Origin: Clostridia bacterium
Lineage (GTDB): Bacteria > Bacillota > Clostridia > Oscillospirales > Acutalibacteraceae
Direction: 5' to 3'
Assembly: GCA_017416765.1 (NCBI GenBank)
Contig: JAFQBE010000013.1
Span: 124,001 to 188,000, forward strand
Length of the DNA stretch: 64,000 bases
A program made the translations under genes and the position numbers. The notes below the pieces were generated by a model, which saw only the letters and a list, made by a program, of their open reading frames with translations, was not told where the DNA came from and ran no database searches. Positions 35,421 to 42,618 of this stretch are shown here, one piece after another (within the stretch, counting starts at the first letter, position 1; each line of letters opens with the position of its first letter).

Positions 35421-35491
35421 TCAATTCTACTTTTAGTAGGGTTACTTTTTCTTTGCGTGAATATATAATTAATTGCAAAGGAGATGTTTAC

Positions 35492-36403
35492 ATGGATAAA
35501 CAAGCCATTGGAAAATTTATTGCAGAACAACGAAAAGCAAAACAGCTTACTCAAAAGCAACTTGCGGATAAATTGAATGTTACTGACAAAGCTGTTTCGA
35601 AATGGGAAACAGGAAAATGCTACCCCGATGTTGAAACGCTTGAACGATTGAGTAATTTTTTCGATGTTACTGTAAACGATGTTTTATACGGCAGAATCCT
35701 GAGCCAAAACAACATAGCCGAAGAAGCCGATAAAAACATTCTTCCTCATATAAAAAAAGCCCGAAAGCAAAATAAATATAGAATTATTGTAATCTGCATT
35801 GTTATGTGTCCCTTAACTTTATATTTTCTTTTTTGTATGTTAAAGTTTACAAATATTATTCCAAGTTTTTTTGCAGATACGGCAGAAGTCAACGGCTTGC
35901 AGATTACTTATTATCAGCCGTTCAACACAGCTTTTGCAGGAAGATACAGCCCTACACTATACACCGACAACTTCGAAATAACCGTCCCCGATGAATATAA
36001 CAATATACCGATTGAAAAACTCGGTGGACTTTCAGGCAATAGTAAAGCTCCGTTTTGTATTGATATATCGGATTTATATATGAACACCGATAAAAATAGC
36101 GAATATAATGCAATCTACCGTAGTGATACTCTTACGCCTAATGCAATCGAAGAAAATATCAGCATACAAAATGTTGTTTTCAGGCTGAACATAGGTGAAA
36201 ATATCAAAGAAATAGAATATGTTGATATGGATGAATATTATCCACATTTAAACAAAAACGGCACCGTAACTTTTTACCATCCGGTTGTTGAAATATACTG
36301 TTCTGAAGATAACGAACATTTTTATTCAAAAGACGGAAAACTTTACAACAAAGCAACCAAGGAATTAATAACAGATTTTGCATACAGCTATATTGGCAAA
36401 TAA
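35492..36403 (+). CDS. XRE-type DNA-binding protein with a membrane segment and extracellular domain
   Basis: A 303-aa protein. Residues 1-65 form a Cro/CI helix-turn-helix (IGKFIAEQRKAKQLTQKQLA and DKAVSKWETGKCYPDVETL). A hydrophobic helix follows (YRIIVICIVMCPLTLYFLFC), then a domain of about 190 residues predicted outside the membrane with no recognised family. Membrane-tethered XRE proteins of this kind can couple an external signal to transcription. The ATG at 35492 has AAAGGAGA upstream. A bidirectional terminator begins at its stop codon. Confidence 0.83.
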   Translation: MDKQAIGKFIAEQRKAKQLTQKQLADKLNVTDKAVSKWETGKCYPDVETLERLSNFFDVTVNDVLYGRILSQNNIAEEADKNILPHIKKARKQNKYRIIVICIVMCPLTLYFLFCMLKFTNIIPSFFADTAEVNGLQITYYQPFNTAFAGRYSPTLYTDNFEITVPDEYNNIPIEKLGGLSGNSKAPFCIDISDLYMNTDKNSEYNAIYRSDTLTPNAIEENISIQNVVFRLNIGENIKEIEYVDMDEYYPHLNKNGTVTFYHPVVEIYCSEDNEHFYSKDGKLYNKATKELITDFAYSYIGK

Positions 36404-36445
36404 CATAAAAGGCACTTCCGTTTTAAGGAAAGTGCCTTTTATGTT
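36402..36445. terminator. Bidirectional terminator between convergent genes
   Basis: AACATAAAAGGCACTTCC pairs with GGAAAGTGCCTTTTATGTT over about 17 bp. Both flanks are A/T-rich, so it can serve the XRE gene (plus) and the 66-aa gene (minus). It overlaps the stop codons on both sides. Confidence 0.85.
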
Positions 36446-36639
36446 GCAAAAATATACAGCAGCATCATTATCAGCATCATATCCGATTTGTCTGTTGCAA
36501 GTATAAGTATAAGCCCCAGAAGCAATAACGAATCGTCATCGGGCGCGTAACTTTTTTTCTTCTGCGGCTGTATCCTGCGCAAGTGTACATCGCATATTTT
36601 TGCTGCCTGCTGCTGCATTTGCCTGAGTTCTTTGTCCAT
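36439..36639 (-). CDS. Hypothetical 66-aa membrane protein
   Basis: A short protein of unknown function: a polar N-terminal half (MDKELRQMQQQAAKICDVHL, then RRIQPQKKKSYAPDDD) and a hydrophobic C-terminal half with two short membrane stretches (SLLLLGLILILAT and MMLIMMLLYIF). AGGTGA is five bases before the ATG. It lies downstream of two other small unknown genes (36802 and 37131) but is separated from them by a composite repeat, so co-transcription is uncertain. Confidence 0.6.
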   Translation of the reverse strand: MDKELRQMQQQAAKICDVHLRRIQPQKKKSYAPDDDSLLLLGLILILATDKSDMMLIMMLLYIFAT

Positions 36640-36652
36640 AAATCACCTGCTT

Positions 36653-36803
36653 AAATTACAGTTTATCTGTCTGATGACAGATAAAAATTATGAATTAGGA
36701 ATTATGAATTAGGAATTGATGGCGGGACACCCGCACCCGAATATAAATGGGTGTGGGCGAAGCCCACCCTTTAATTCCTAATTGGTTCGACAAACTGTAA
36801 TTT
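36653..36803. repeat. Composite intergenic repeat with AAATTACAGTTT/AAACTGTAATTT ends (copy 3)
   Basis: Perfect inverted ends at 36653-36664 and 36792-36803. The left AT-rich arm is made of AATTATGAATTAGGAATT units and the right arm TTTAATTCCTAATT is complementary. The core is GGCGGGACACCCGCACCCG followed by GGGTGTGGGC...GCCCACCC. The right end overlaps the stop codon of the 110-aa gene. Confidence 0.8.
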
Positions 36804-37134
36804 ACATAAAATCTTTAACTATCGGCAGCACATCCAGCAGCCGCATTATCTGCATTGCTTCGTCTGCTTTTCTTCTTCGATGAGGGCTGAGCAGAGGCTT
36901 GAGCGCACAGATAAGCCGCGTGCGCTCGTTATCGCCGCCGCTTTGAAGCAAAGGCATGAGCTGCATTATTTTTGCAATCATCGCAGGGTCAATGCTGCCG
37001 AAAAAATCGGTTGCATTTTCTTTTTTATCTCCGCCGTTATCTCCGCCCAGAAGTTGCTGTGCCGCGCTGCTTAAATTTGCCATATCCTCATCGCTTAACG
37101 AAGACAATATTCCCGAAATATCATCAAAATTCAT
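36802..37134 (-). CDS. Hypothetical 110-aa protein
   Basis: Unknown function. The N-terminus FDDISGILSSLSDEDMANLS, a Gly/Asn-rich linker (LLGGDNGGDKKEN) and a helical C-terminus rich in Arg and Leu (ALKPLLSPHRRRKADEAMQI) can be seen. No signal peptide or membrane segment. Its start overlaps the stop of the upstream 74-aa gene by 4 bp (ATGA), so the two are a translationally coupled pair, and both share the short helical, Leu-rich style of binding proteins. Confidence 0.65.
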   Translation of the reverse strand: MNFDDISGILSSLSDEDMANLSSAAQQLLGGDNGGDKKENATDFFGSIDPAMIAKIMQLMPLLQSGGDNERTRLICALKPLLSPHRRRKADEAMQIMRLLDVLPIVKDFM

Positions 37135-37355
37135 TTCTGACCGCCCAGTTTTCTCATCAGCTCCTGTGCCTGCGGGCTTTTCAGCAAATTTTCAAGCGCA
37201 TTTTTATCCCGCAGTATGCTTTCCACGCGCCGACGCTGCTCGGGCGAAATCCTGTTCTGCAAAAGGTCCTGTGCCACAGAGCCGTCGGGTGTGTTGCCCT
37301 TTGAATTCATAAGCAGCTTTAAAAGCTGGTCGGGTGAGAAATTGTTACCGCTCAT
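37131..37355 (-). CDS. Hypothetical 74-aa protein coupled to the 110-aa gene
   Basis: Unknown function. A small, charged, helical protein (FSPDQLLKLLMNSKGNTPDG, ISPEQRRRVESILRDKNALE, SPQAQELMRKLGGQK). The ATG at 37355 has GGTGA six bases upstream and is preferred over the ORF extension to 37364. It is divergent from the YfcE-like phosphoesterase gene and overlaps the next gene by 4 bp. Confidence 0.62.
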   Translation of the reverse strand: MSGNNFSPDQLLKLLMNSKGNTPDGSVAQDLLQNRISPEQRRRVESILRDKNALENLLKSPQAQELMRKLGGQK

Positions 37356-37417
37356 TGAAATCACCGCCGTTTTATGTTATATTCATTATAAAGTTTATGT
37401 TTAAAAGGGTGGTTGAT

Positions 37418-37882
37418 ATGACTAAAATTCTTGTTGTATCCGATTCACACGGAAGTGAGTGGAAGCTCGACGAGGCAATTAAAACCGTACCCGATGCGAA
37501 AATTGTCTTTCACCTGGGCGACGGTGAACACGAAGCGCGCCTTGCCGCCGAAAAATACGGCACAAAGTTTTTTCACCTTGTATGCGGCAATTGCGATTGG
37601 GGCAGCGAATTACCGCCGAGCATTATTGATGTTATTGAGGGTAAGCGTATTTATGCCTGCCACGGTCATACCCACCTTGTAAAATACGGCACGGCTGACC
37701 TTGTTGCCGCGGCAAAGGAGCAAAACTGCTCTGTTGCATTATACGGTCATACCCACAATCCTGTTACAAACTATGTTGACGGCATACTTCTTTTCAACCC
37801 CGGCAGTATAAAACAGGGCAATTTCGGCACAATTGATATAGCAGAAAACGGAATTTTACCGGTTTTACGCAAATTAGATTAA
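37418..37882 (+). CDS. YfcE/MJ0936-type metallophosphoesterase
   Basis: A 154-aa single-domain phosphoesterase with all metal-ligand motifs: VVSDSHG at the start (D-x-H), HLGDGEHE, CGNCDW, ACHGHTH and LYGHTHNP. The family hydrolyses simple phosphodiesters in vitro; the biological substrate is usually unknown. The ATG at 37418 is preferred over a longer frame from 37334, which would run back through the divergent promoter region. RBS GGTGG is modest. No neighbour gives a clear pathway. Confidence 0.88.
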   Translation: MTKILVVSDSHGSEWKLDEAIKTVPDAKIVFHLGDGEHEARLAAEKYGTKFFHLVCGNCDWGSELPPSIIDVIEGKRIYACHGHTHLVKYGTADLVAAAKEQNCSVALYGHTHNPVTNYVDGILLFNPGSIKQGNFGTIDIAENGILPVLRKLD

Positions 37883-37900
37883 ATTTTTATCGTAAAACAC

Positions 37901-37929
37901 TTGAAAAATATACCGATGTGTATTAAAAT
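37901..37929 (+). promoter_or_regulatory. Candidate promoter of efp
   Basis: TTGAAA (37901-37906), 17-bp spacer, TAAAAT (37924-37929), about 55 bp before the ATG. Confidence 0.5.
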
Positions 37930-37984
37930 TAATTGAATTCATATGTTCAAAAATATTTATCATTAAATTCCGGAGGAAAATAAA

Positions 37985-38542
37985 ATGGTATCAGCAGGCG
38001 ATTTCAGAAACGGTATTACATTTGAAATGGAAGGCAATGTCTATCAGATTATTGAATTCCAGCATGTTAAGCCCGGTAAGGGTGCTGCTTTCGTTCGTAC
38101 AAAAATCCGCAACGTAATTGCAGGCTCCGTTACAGAGCGCACATTCAACCCCACAGAAAAATTCCCCACCGCTTACATCGAGCGTAAGGAAATGGAATAC
38201 TCCTACAACGACAGCGGTCTTTACTACTTCATGGACCCCGAAACATTTGATATGGTTCCGATTGGTGAAGACACACTTCCCGACAACTTCAAGTTCGTCA
38301 AGGAAAACGAAACCTGCCGTATCCTTTCCTACAAGGGCAATGTTTTCGGCGTAGAACCCCCCACAACAGTTACACTTCAGGTAACTCAGACCGACCCCGG
38401 CTTCGCAGGCAACACAGCTACAAACGCTACAAAGCCCGCTACACTCGAAACCGGCGCAGAGGTTAAGGTTCCCCTCTTCATCGAAGAAGGCGAAATGATT
38501 GTTGTTGACACTCGTACAGGCGAATATCTCAGCAGAGCATAA
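37985..38542 (+). CDS. efp: Translation elongation factor P
   Basis: A 185-aa EF-P, which rescues ribosomes stalled on polyproline. It has the three-beta-barrel tRNA-mimic layout: the N-terminal KOW-like domain with HVKPGKGAAFVRTK and Lys32 at the loop tip that is modified in many bacteria, the middle domain with YYFMDPETFDMVPIGEDTLP in part, and the C-terminal domain with TQTDPGFAGNTATNATKPAT and VDTRTGEYLSRA. Length is standard. GGAGG lies upstream of the ATG. It precedes the zinc protein gene by about 50 bp. Confidence 0.97.
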   Translation: MVSAGDFRNGITFEMEGNVYQIIEFQHVKPGKGAAFVRTKIRNVIAGSVTERTFNPTEKFPTAYIERKEMEYSYNDSGLYYFMDPETFDMVPIGEDTLPDNFKFVKENETCRILSYKGNVFGVEPPTTVTLQVTQTDPGFAGNTATNATKPATLETGAEVKVPLFIEEGEMIVVDTRTGEYLSRA

Positions 38543-38593
38543 ATAAATTCAAAAGTTCAATTCATTCATATAATTTAAAGGGAGGCAATTACC

Positions 38594-39013
38594 ATGGCAA
38601 TGACATTGACTGAAAAAGCTGCTTACATCAAGGGCCTTGCAGAAGGACTCAGCCTTGATGCATCCAAACCCGAAACAAAAATCATCAACGCACTTATCGA
38701 CCTTGTTGACGATATCGCGCTTGCCGTATCCGATGTTGAGGACGAGCTTGTTCTCGTAGGCGAGCAGGTAGACGCCGTTGACGAAGACCTTGACGCACTC
38801 GAGTCATATGTCTATGACGATGATGATTGCGACTGCTGCTGCGACGATTGCTGCGATGACGAAGACGAATTCTTCGAAGTTGAATGCCCCGCTTGCGGCG
38901 AAGTTATCAACGTTGACGAAGGTATCCTTGAAAGCGGCAGCATCGAATGCCCCGCTTGCGGCGAAAACCTTGAATTCGACATCGAATATGATGACGAAGA
39001 GGACGACGAATAA
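38594..39013 (+). CDS. CD1247 N-terminal-domain protein with zinc-ribbon C-terminus
   Basis: A 139-aa acidic protein. The N-terminal helical part (LTEKAAYIKGLAEGLSLD, EDELVLVGEQVDAVDEDLDA) matches the CD1247 N-terminal domain known from clostridia. The middle has a Cys/Asp-rich tract (DDDDCDCCCDDCCDDEDE), and the C-terminus has two CPxCG knuckles (VECPACGEVINVD and IECPACGENLEFD) that would form a zinc ribbon. The function is unknown. It follows efp, as in other Clostridia. A GGGAGG site is present. Confidence 0.85.
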   Translation: MAMTLTEKAAYIKGLAEGLSLDASKPETKIINALIDLVDDIALAVSDVEDELVLVGEQVDAVDEDLDALESYVYDDDDCDCCCDDCCDDEDEFFEVECPACGEVINVDEGILESGSIECPACGENLEFDIEYDDEEDDE

Positions 39014-39027
39014 TTTTCCGACCAACG

Positions 39028-39060
39028 AAGCTCTGCCGTAATGGCAGAGCTTTATTTTTT
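39028..39060 (+). terminator. Terminator after the efp unit
   Basis: AAGCTCTGCC (39028-39037) pairs with GGCAGAGCTT (39043-39052), 5-base loop, followed by TATTTTTT. Confidence 0.9.
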
Positions 39061-39073
39061 ATTATAATTCTAT

Positions 39074-39102
39074 TTGACATATAAAAGCTTTTGTTATAGA
39101 AT
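39074..39102 (+). promoter_or_regulatory. Promoter of rnpB
   Basis: TTGACA (39074-39079), 17-bp spacer, TAGAAT (39097-39102). Transcription should start near 39109, at the left edge of the 160-bp hairpin element and about 160 nt before mature RNase P RNA. Confidence 0.75.
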
Positions 39103-39107
39103 AGATA

Positions 39108-39267
39108 GGGTGTTTCTGAAAACTCAGGGTGCAAAGATTGCTTGTTTATTTTTTCGTCAGATTGTTTGAAAAGCGCAGGCAATACTTTGTGTATTAACGA
39201 GCATTTTCGGACGATATGACGGAAAAAGCAATAGCAAGATTTGTGCGATGAGTTTTCAGAGACACCC
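39108..39267. mobile_element. 160-bp MITE-like long hairpin between the rnpB promoter and RNase P RNA
   Basis: Ends are 19-bp inverted repeats matching at 18 positions: GGGTGTTTCTGAAAACTCA (39108-39126) and TGAGTTTTCAGAGACACCC (39249-39267). The inner halves continue to pair imperfectly up to the apex AATACtttgtGTATT, so the whole element folds as one long hairpin. No transposase is encoded and no clear target duplication is visible. Its position means the rnpB transcript probably begins with this hairpin. Confidence 0.7.
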
Positions 39268-39271
39268 AAAG

Positions 39272-39621
39272 ATACAAGCGGATTGGGCAGCTGCGGCAGC
39301 GGGGACTTATCACCCCTGCTGACGAGGAAAGTCCGGGCTTCACAGAGCAGGATAACGGCTAACGGCCGCCGAGGGTGACCTTAGGGAAAGTGCAACAGAG
39401 ATATACCGCCTGATTTTTCAGGTAAGGGTGGAAAGGCGAGGTAAGAGCTCACCGGCGTACAGGAGACTGTACGGCCATGTAAACCCTATCCGAAGCAACA
39501 TCGACAGCGAGTGGCCTGCTCGGCCTATACTCCGACGGATGGCTGGAGCCCTGCGGCAACGCAGGGCGTAGATAGATAGTTGCCTTAAACGACAGAACCC
39601 GGCTTACAGATCCGCTTGTAT
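39272..39621 (+). ncRNA. rnpB: RNase P RNA (bacterial type A-like)
   Basis: The catalytic RNA of RNase P, which removes 5' leaders from pre-tRNAs. Helix P1 is formed by ATACAAGCGGAT and ATCCGCTTGTAT at the two ends. The conserved core includes GACGAGGAAAGTCCGGGCT, CAGGATAACGGCTAACGGC, AGGGAAAGTGCAACAGAGA, and ACAGAACCCGGCTTACAGA near the 3' end. Length about 350 nt. It terminates in a T-run directly after P1. Upstream lie a good promoter and a 160-bp hairpin element. Confidence 0.96.
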
Positions 39622-39639
39622 TTTTATTTTCAAAATGAA

Positions 39640-40027
39640 AATAAAAAATAATGTAAAATGAAAAATTGAAAATGTAAAATTGTGGGAGGGCTTCGCCCTC
39701 ACCCGATTGTAAAAACTATTACCTATTATTTATTATCTTCTATCTCTTATCTCTCGCTGATTTTTAATATCGTTTAGATAATAGATAAGAAATAAAACCT
39801 AATAGATAATAATTGTCGGCGGGACACCTGTACCCGAATATAATTTAAGCAAAACGAAAAAGTAATGTCATTCTGAGCGTAAGCGAAGAATCTTAAACGC
39901 CAAAAGATCCTTCACTTCGTTCAGGATGACACGACTTAAAGTTTCACATTATAGTTCGGAGCGAAGCGACCCTTAATTTTCAACTTTCCATTTTCAATTT
40001 TCAATTCAGTTTGATAAACTGTAATTT
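39640..40027. repeat. Nested composite repeat between rnpB and the LCP gene (copy 4)
   Basis: This fills the 437-bp gap. The right end is AAACTGTAATTT (40016-40027), which folds with CAGTTT just before it; the left end is not well preserved. Components seen: AATGTAAAATTGAAAATG arms with complement near 39985, a GGGAGGGC...GCCCTCACCC hairpin, TTATCTATTATC/GATAATAGATAAG arms, GGCGGGACACCTGTACCCG, and a nested GTCATTCTGAG element (39866-39931). No gene is seen. Confidence 0.7.
39866..39931. repeat. Palindromic repeat, GTCATTCTGAG...TCAGGATGAC type (second copy)
   Basis: Outer arms TGTCATTCTGAGC and TTCAGGATGACA, with GAAGAATCTTAAA and AAAGATCCTTCAC inside. It is the same family as 2885-2957 but lies inside a larger repeat, so it appears to have inserted there. 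Confidence 0.8.
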
Positions 40028-40058
40028 GCACAATAAATTTTTAAGGGAGGCATGGCGA

Positions 40059-41189
40059 ATGGAAGATATCTACATCAGCGGCAAAAAGCTGAAAGATAAC
40101 AAGCCCGAGCCGGAAGATATCTATATTACTCCGCGTAACCGCCGCCGTGAAACTCCCATTTACGAAATGTACGAAGCGGACGATTATCTTCCGCCCGACA
40201 ATTTTGAACCTGAAACACCTGAAGAGCCTGAAGAAGAACCGCCTAAAAAAGAAAAAAAGAAAAAGAAAAAACGCAGTAAAGTCTTCCGCCGCATTAAAGC
40301 TCTTTTGCTTACAGCGGTTATCCTGCTCGGCGTTGTTACGGGCATGGTTTATTTTACATTCAGCAGCGTAAACTACAACGAAACCGGGCATAAGAAAAAT
40401 GTATTCCTTGACAGCAGTGAGCTTATGCAGAGCGTTTCTGTTAAAAATATACTCTTAATAGGTGTTGACCGCCGCAATGCAAACGATGATTCACGCTCGG
40501 ACACAATGCTGATGCTTTCTGTCAACACGGCAAACCACAAAATTCTGCTCACTTCATTCATGCGTGACACATATGTATACATTCCCGAAAAGCAGCGCAA
40601 TGCAAAACTCAATGCAGCCTGCACTTGGGGCGGTGCGCAGATGGTAATGGATACAATTGAATACAACTTCAACATTAAAATTGACCACTATATGCTCGTT
40701 GATTTTACGATGTTTGAAGATATAATAAACGGTCTTGGCGGCGTTGATGTTGAAATCACCGAAAAAGAGGCAAAATATATGCGTGACAAGGTTCACCTGA
40801 AAAACATTAAGTCAGGCGAGAGCATACACCTCAACGGCAGAGAAGCACTGTGGTATTGCCGCATACGCGCGCTCGATTCCGACTTTATGCGCACCAAGCG
40901 ACAGCGCAAGGTTATGACCGCGCTTATTGAGCAGGTCAAAAAGACCAACCCGATTGAGCTTTATCAGTTGCTCGGCGAAATAGTGGGTATGATTGAAACG
41001 GATATGTCCCCGGAAACGCTGACCTTTCTTGCCATGAACGGTTTGCTGCGCTATCTGCATTACGATATACAGCAGGGCAGCGTACCCGCGGAAGGCACAT
41101 GGAAAAGCAAAAAAATTTCCGGTCAGTCCGTACTCAGTGTTGATATGGCGGCAAACAAAAAATACCTTGAAGAATTCATATACGAATAA
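40059..41189 (+). CDS. LytR-CpsA-Psr (LCP) family cell-wall polymer ligase
   Basis: A 376-aa membrane protein with a long charged cytoplasmic N-terminus (many Glu-Pro repeats then KKEKKKKKKRSK), one membrane helix (ALLLTAVILLGVVTGMVYF) and an extracellular LCP domain: NILLIGVDRRNANDDSRSDT, LLTSFMRDTYVYIPEK, KLNAACTWGG, DFTMFEDIINGLGGVDVEI, and LNGREALWYCRIRALDSDF in which Arg residues bind the polyprenyl pyrophosphate. LCP enzymes transfer teichoic acid or capsular polymers from the lipid carrier to peptidoglycan. ATG at 40059, GGGAGG eight bases upstream; 19 bp before uxaC. Confidence 0.92.
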   Translation: MEDIYISGKKLKDNKPEPEDIYITPRNRRRETPIYEMYEADDYLPPDNFEPETPEEPEEEPPKKEKKKKKKRSKVFRRIKALLLTAVILLGVVTGMVYFTFSSVNYNETGHKKNVFLDSSELMQSVSVKNILLIGVDRRNANDDSRSDTMLMLSVNTANHKILLTSFMRDTYVYIPEKQRNAKLNAACTWGGAQMVMDTIEYNFNIKIDHYMLVDFTMFEDIINGLGGVDVEITEKEAKYMRDKVHLKNIKSGESIHLNGREALWYCRIRALDSDFMRTKRQRKVMTALIEQVKKTNPIELYQLLGEIVGMIETDMSPETLTFLAMNGLLRYLHYDIQQGSVPAEGTWKSKKISGQSVLSVDMAANKKYLEEFIYE

Positions 41190-41208
41190 AACAAAGGGAG
41201 AGCAAACA

Positions 41209-42615
41209 ATGAAACAGTTTATGGGAAAAGATTTCCTGCTTGACAATCCTGCGGCTATTGAGCTTTTTGAAGCTGCAAACGAAATGCCTATTTTTGATTG
41301 GCACTGTCACCTTTCACCCAAGGAAATTTACGAAAACAAGCAGCCGTCGGATATTGCCTGGCTCATGCTCGGCGGCGACCACTATAAGTGGCGCGCAATG
41401 CGCTCCTTCGGCATTGATGAAAAATATATCACGGGCGATGCAAGCTGGCACGATAAATTTGTTGCCTTTGCAACAATGCTTGCCTACGCGCCCGGAAATC
41501 CGCTTTACCACTGGACACACCTTGAGCTTCAGCGCTATTTCGGCATTGATACTCCGCTGAGCGCAAAAACAGCAGAAGAAATATGGGAAAAGGCTAACGC
41601 GCAGATTGCTGCAGGCGGCTTCACACCGCGAGAGCTTATTGCAAAATCCAATGTTTCCTGCGTTTTCACTACCGATGACCCCGCAGATTCGCTTGAATAC
41701 CATGTGCTTCTTGCCAAGGACGAAACCTTTAAAACAAAGGTTATTCCCGCATTCCGACCCGACAAGGCGCTGGGAATAGAGCTGCCCGCATTTATTCCGT
41801 GGCTTGCCGGCCTCGAAGAGCGCGTAGGCAGAAAGATTGAAAGCTACGCAGCACTTGAAGAAGCTCTTCTTGAAAGAATTGAAGCTTTTGCAGCTTTGGG
41901 CTGTAAGGGCAGCGACCATGCTTTCACCTATGTACCCTATGCAGAGGCTACACCCGACGAGCTTGAAGCAATATTCCAGAAGGGCAGACAGGGCGGCGAA
42001 TTCACCACCCATGAGCTTGACGCTTACCGTACAGCGCTGCTTCGTACCCTTGCAAAAGAATATGCGCGCCGCGGCTGGGCTATGGAGCTTCACATGGGTC
42101 CCATGCGCAACAACAATACACTCATGTTCAACAAAATCGGTCCCGACACCGGCTTTGATTCAATAGACGATAAGGAAATCGCACAGCCGCTTTCACGCTT
42201 CCTCGACAGCCTTGCGAAGGAAGAGCTGCTCCCCAAAACAATACTGTTCACACTCAACCCCAAAGACAACTATGTCCTTGGCACTATGCTCGGCAATTTC
42301 CAGAATTCCGATGCGCCGGGCAAAATCCAGTTCGGCAGCGGCTGGTGGTTCAACGATAACCTTGACGGTATGCGCGAGCAGATGAAGGCGCTCGGCAACC
42401 TTTCCGTACTTGGCAGATTTGTCGGCATGGTTACGGATTCCCGTTCCTTCCTCTCTTACCCCCGCCACGAGTATTTCCGCCGAATCCTCTGCGGTCTGCT
42501 CGGCGATATGGTTGATAAAGGTCTCTACCCCAACGATATGGAAACCCTCAAACAGCTTGTTCAGGATGTTTCCTACAACAACGCTGTAAAATACTTCGGA
42601 ATTGAAGGTATATAA
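41209..42615 (+). CDS. uxaC: Glucuronate isomerase UxaC
   Basis: A 468-aa uronate isomerase of the amidohydrolase superfamily, which converts D-glucuronate to D-fructuronate or D-galacturonate to D-tagaturonate. Typical segments: FDWHCHLSPKEIYENK with the metal-binding HxH, TTDDPADSLEYH, AFRPDKAL, LHMGPMRNNNT and GSGWWFNDNLDGM. Length matches the family. The ATG at 41209 has AAAGGGAG upstream. No uxaB, uxuA or kdg genes lie beside it; it is flanked by an LCP gene and an aldo/keto reductase in the same direction, with 19-bp and 3-bp gaps. Confidence 0.95.
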   Translation: MKQFMGKDFLLDNPAAIELFEAANEMPIFDWHCHLSPKEIYENKQPSDIAWLMLGGDHYKWRAMRSFGIDEKYITGDASWHDKFVAFATMLAYAPGNPLYHWTHLELQRYFGIDTPLSAKTAEEIWEKANAQIAAGGFTPRELIAKSNVSCVFTTDDPADSLEYHVLLAKDETFKTKVIPAFRPDKALGIELPAFIPWLAGLEERVGRKIESYAALEEALLERIEAFAALGCKGSDHAFTYVPYAEATPDELEAIFQKGRQGGEFTTHELDAYRTALLRTLAKEYARRGWAMELHMGPMRNNNTLMFNKIGPDTGFDSIDDKEIAQPLSRFLDSLAKEELLPKTILFTLNPKDNYVLGTMLGNFQNSDAPGKIQFGSGWWFNDNLDGMREQMKALGNLSVLGRFVGMVTDSRSFLSYPRHEYFRRILCGLLGDMVDKGLYPNDMETLKQLVQDVSYNNAVKYFGIEGI

Positions 42616-42618
42616 GCT

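Noticed and set aside
39108-39267. 6S RNA as an explanation for the long hairpin before rnpB
   Set aside because: The near-perfect 19-bp inverted ends, lack of a terminator after the hairpin and lack of a clear central open bubble fit a MITE better; not excluded without expression data.
38907-39269. 120-aa minus-strand ORF across the 160-bp element and the end of the CD1247-like gene
   Set aside because: It is produced by the repeated element itself and overlaps a terminator and a promoter.
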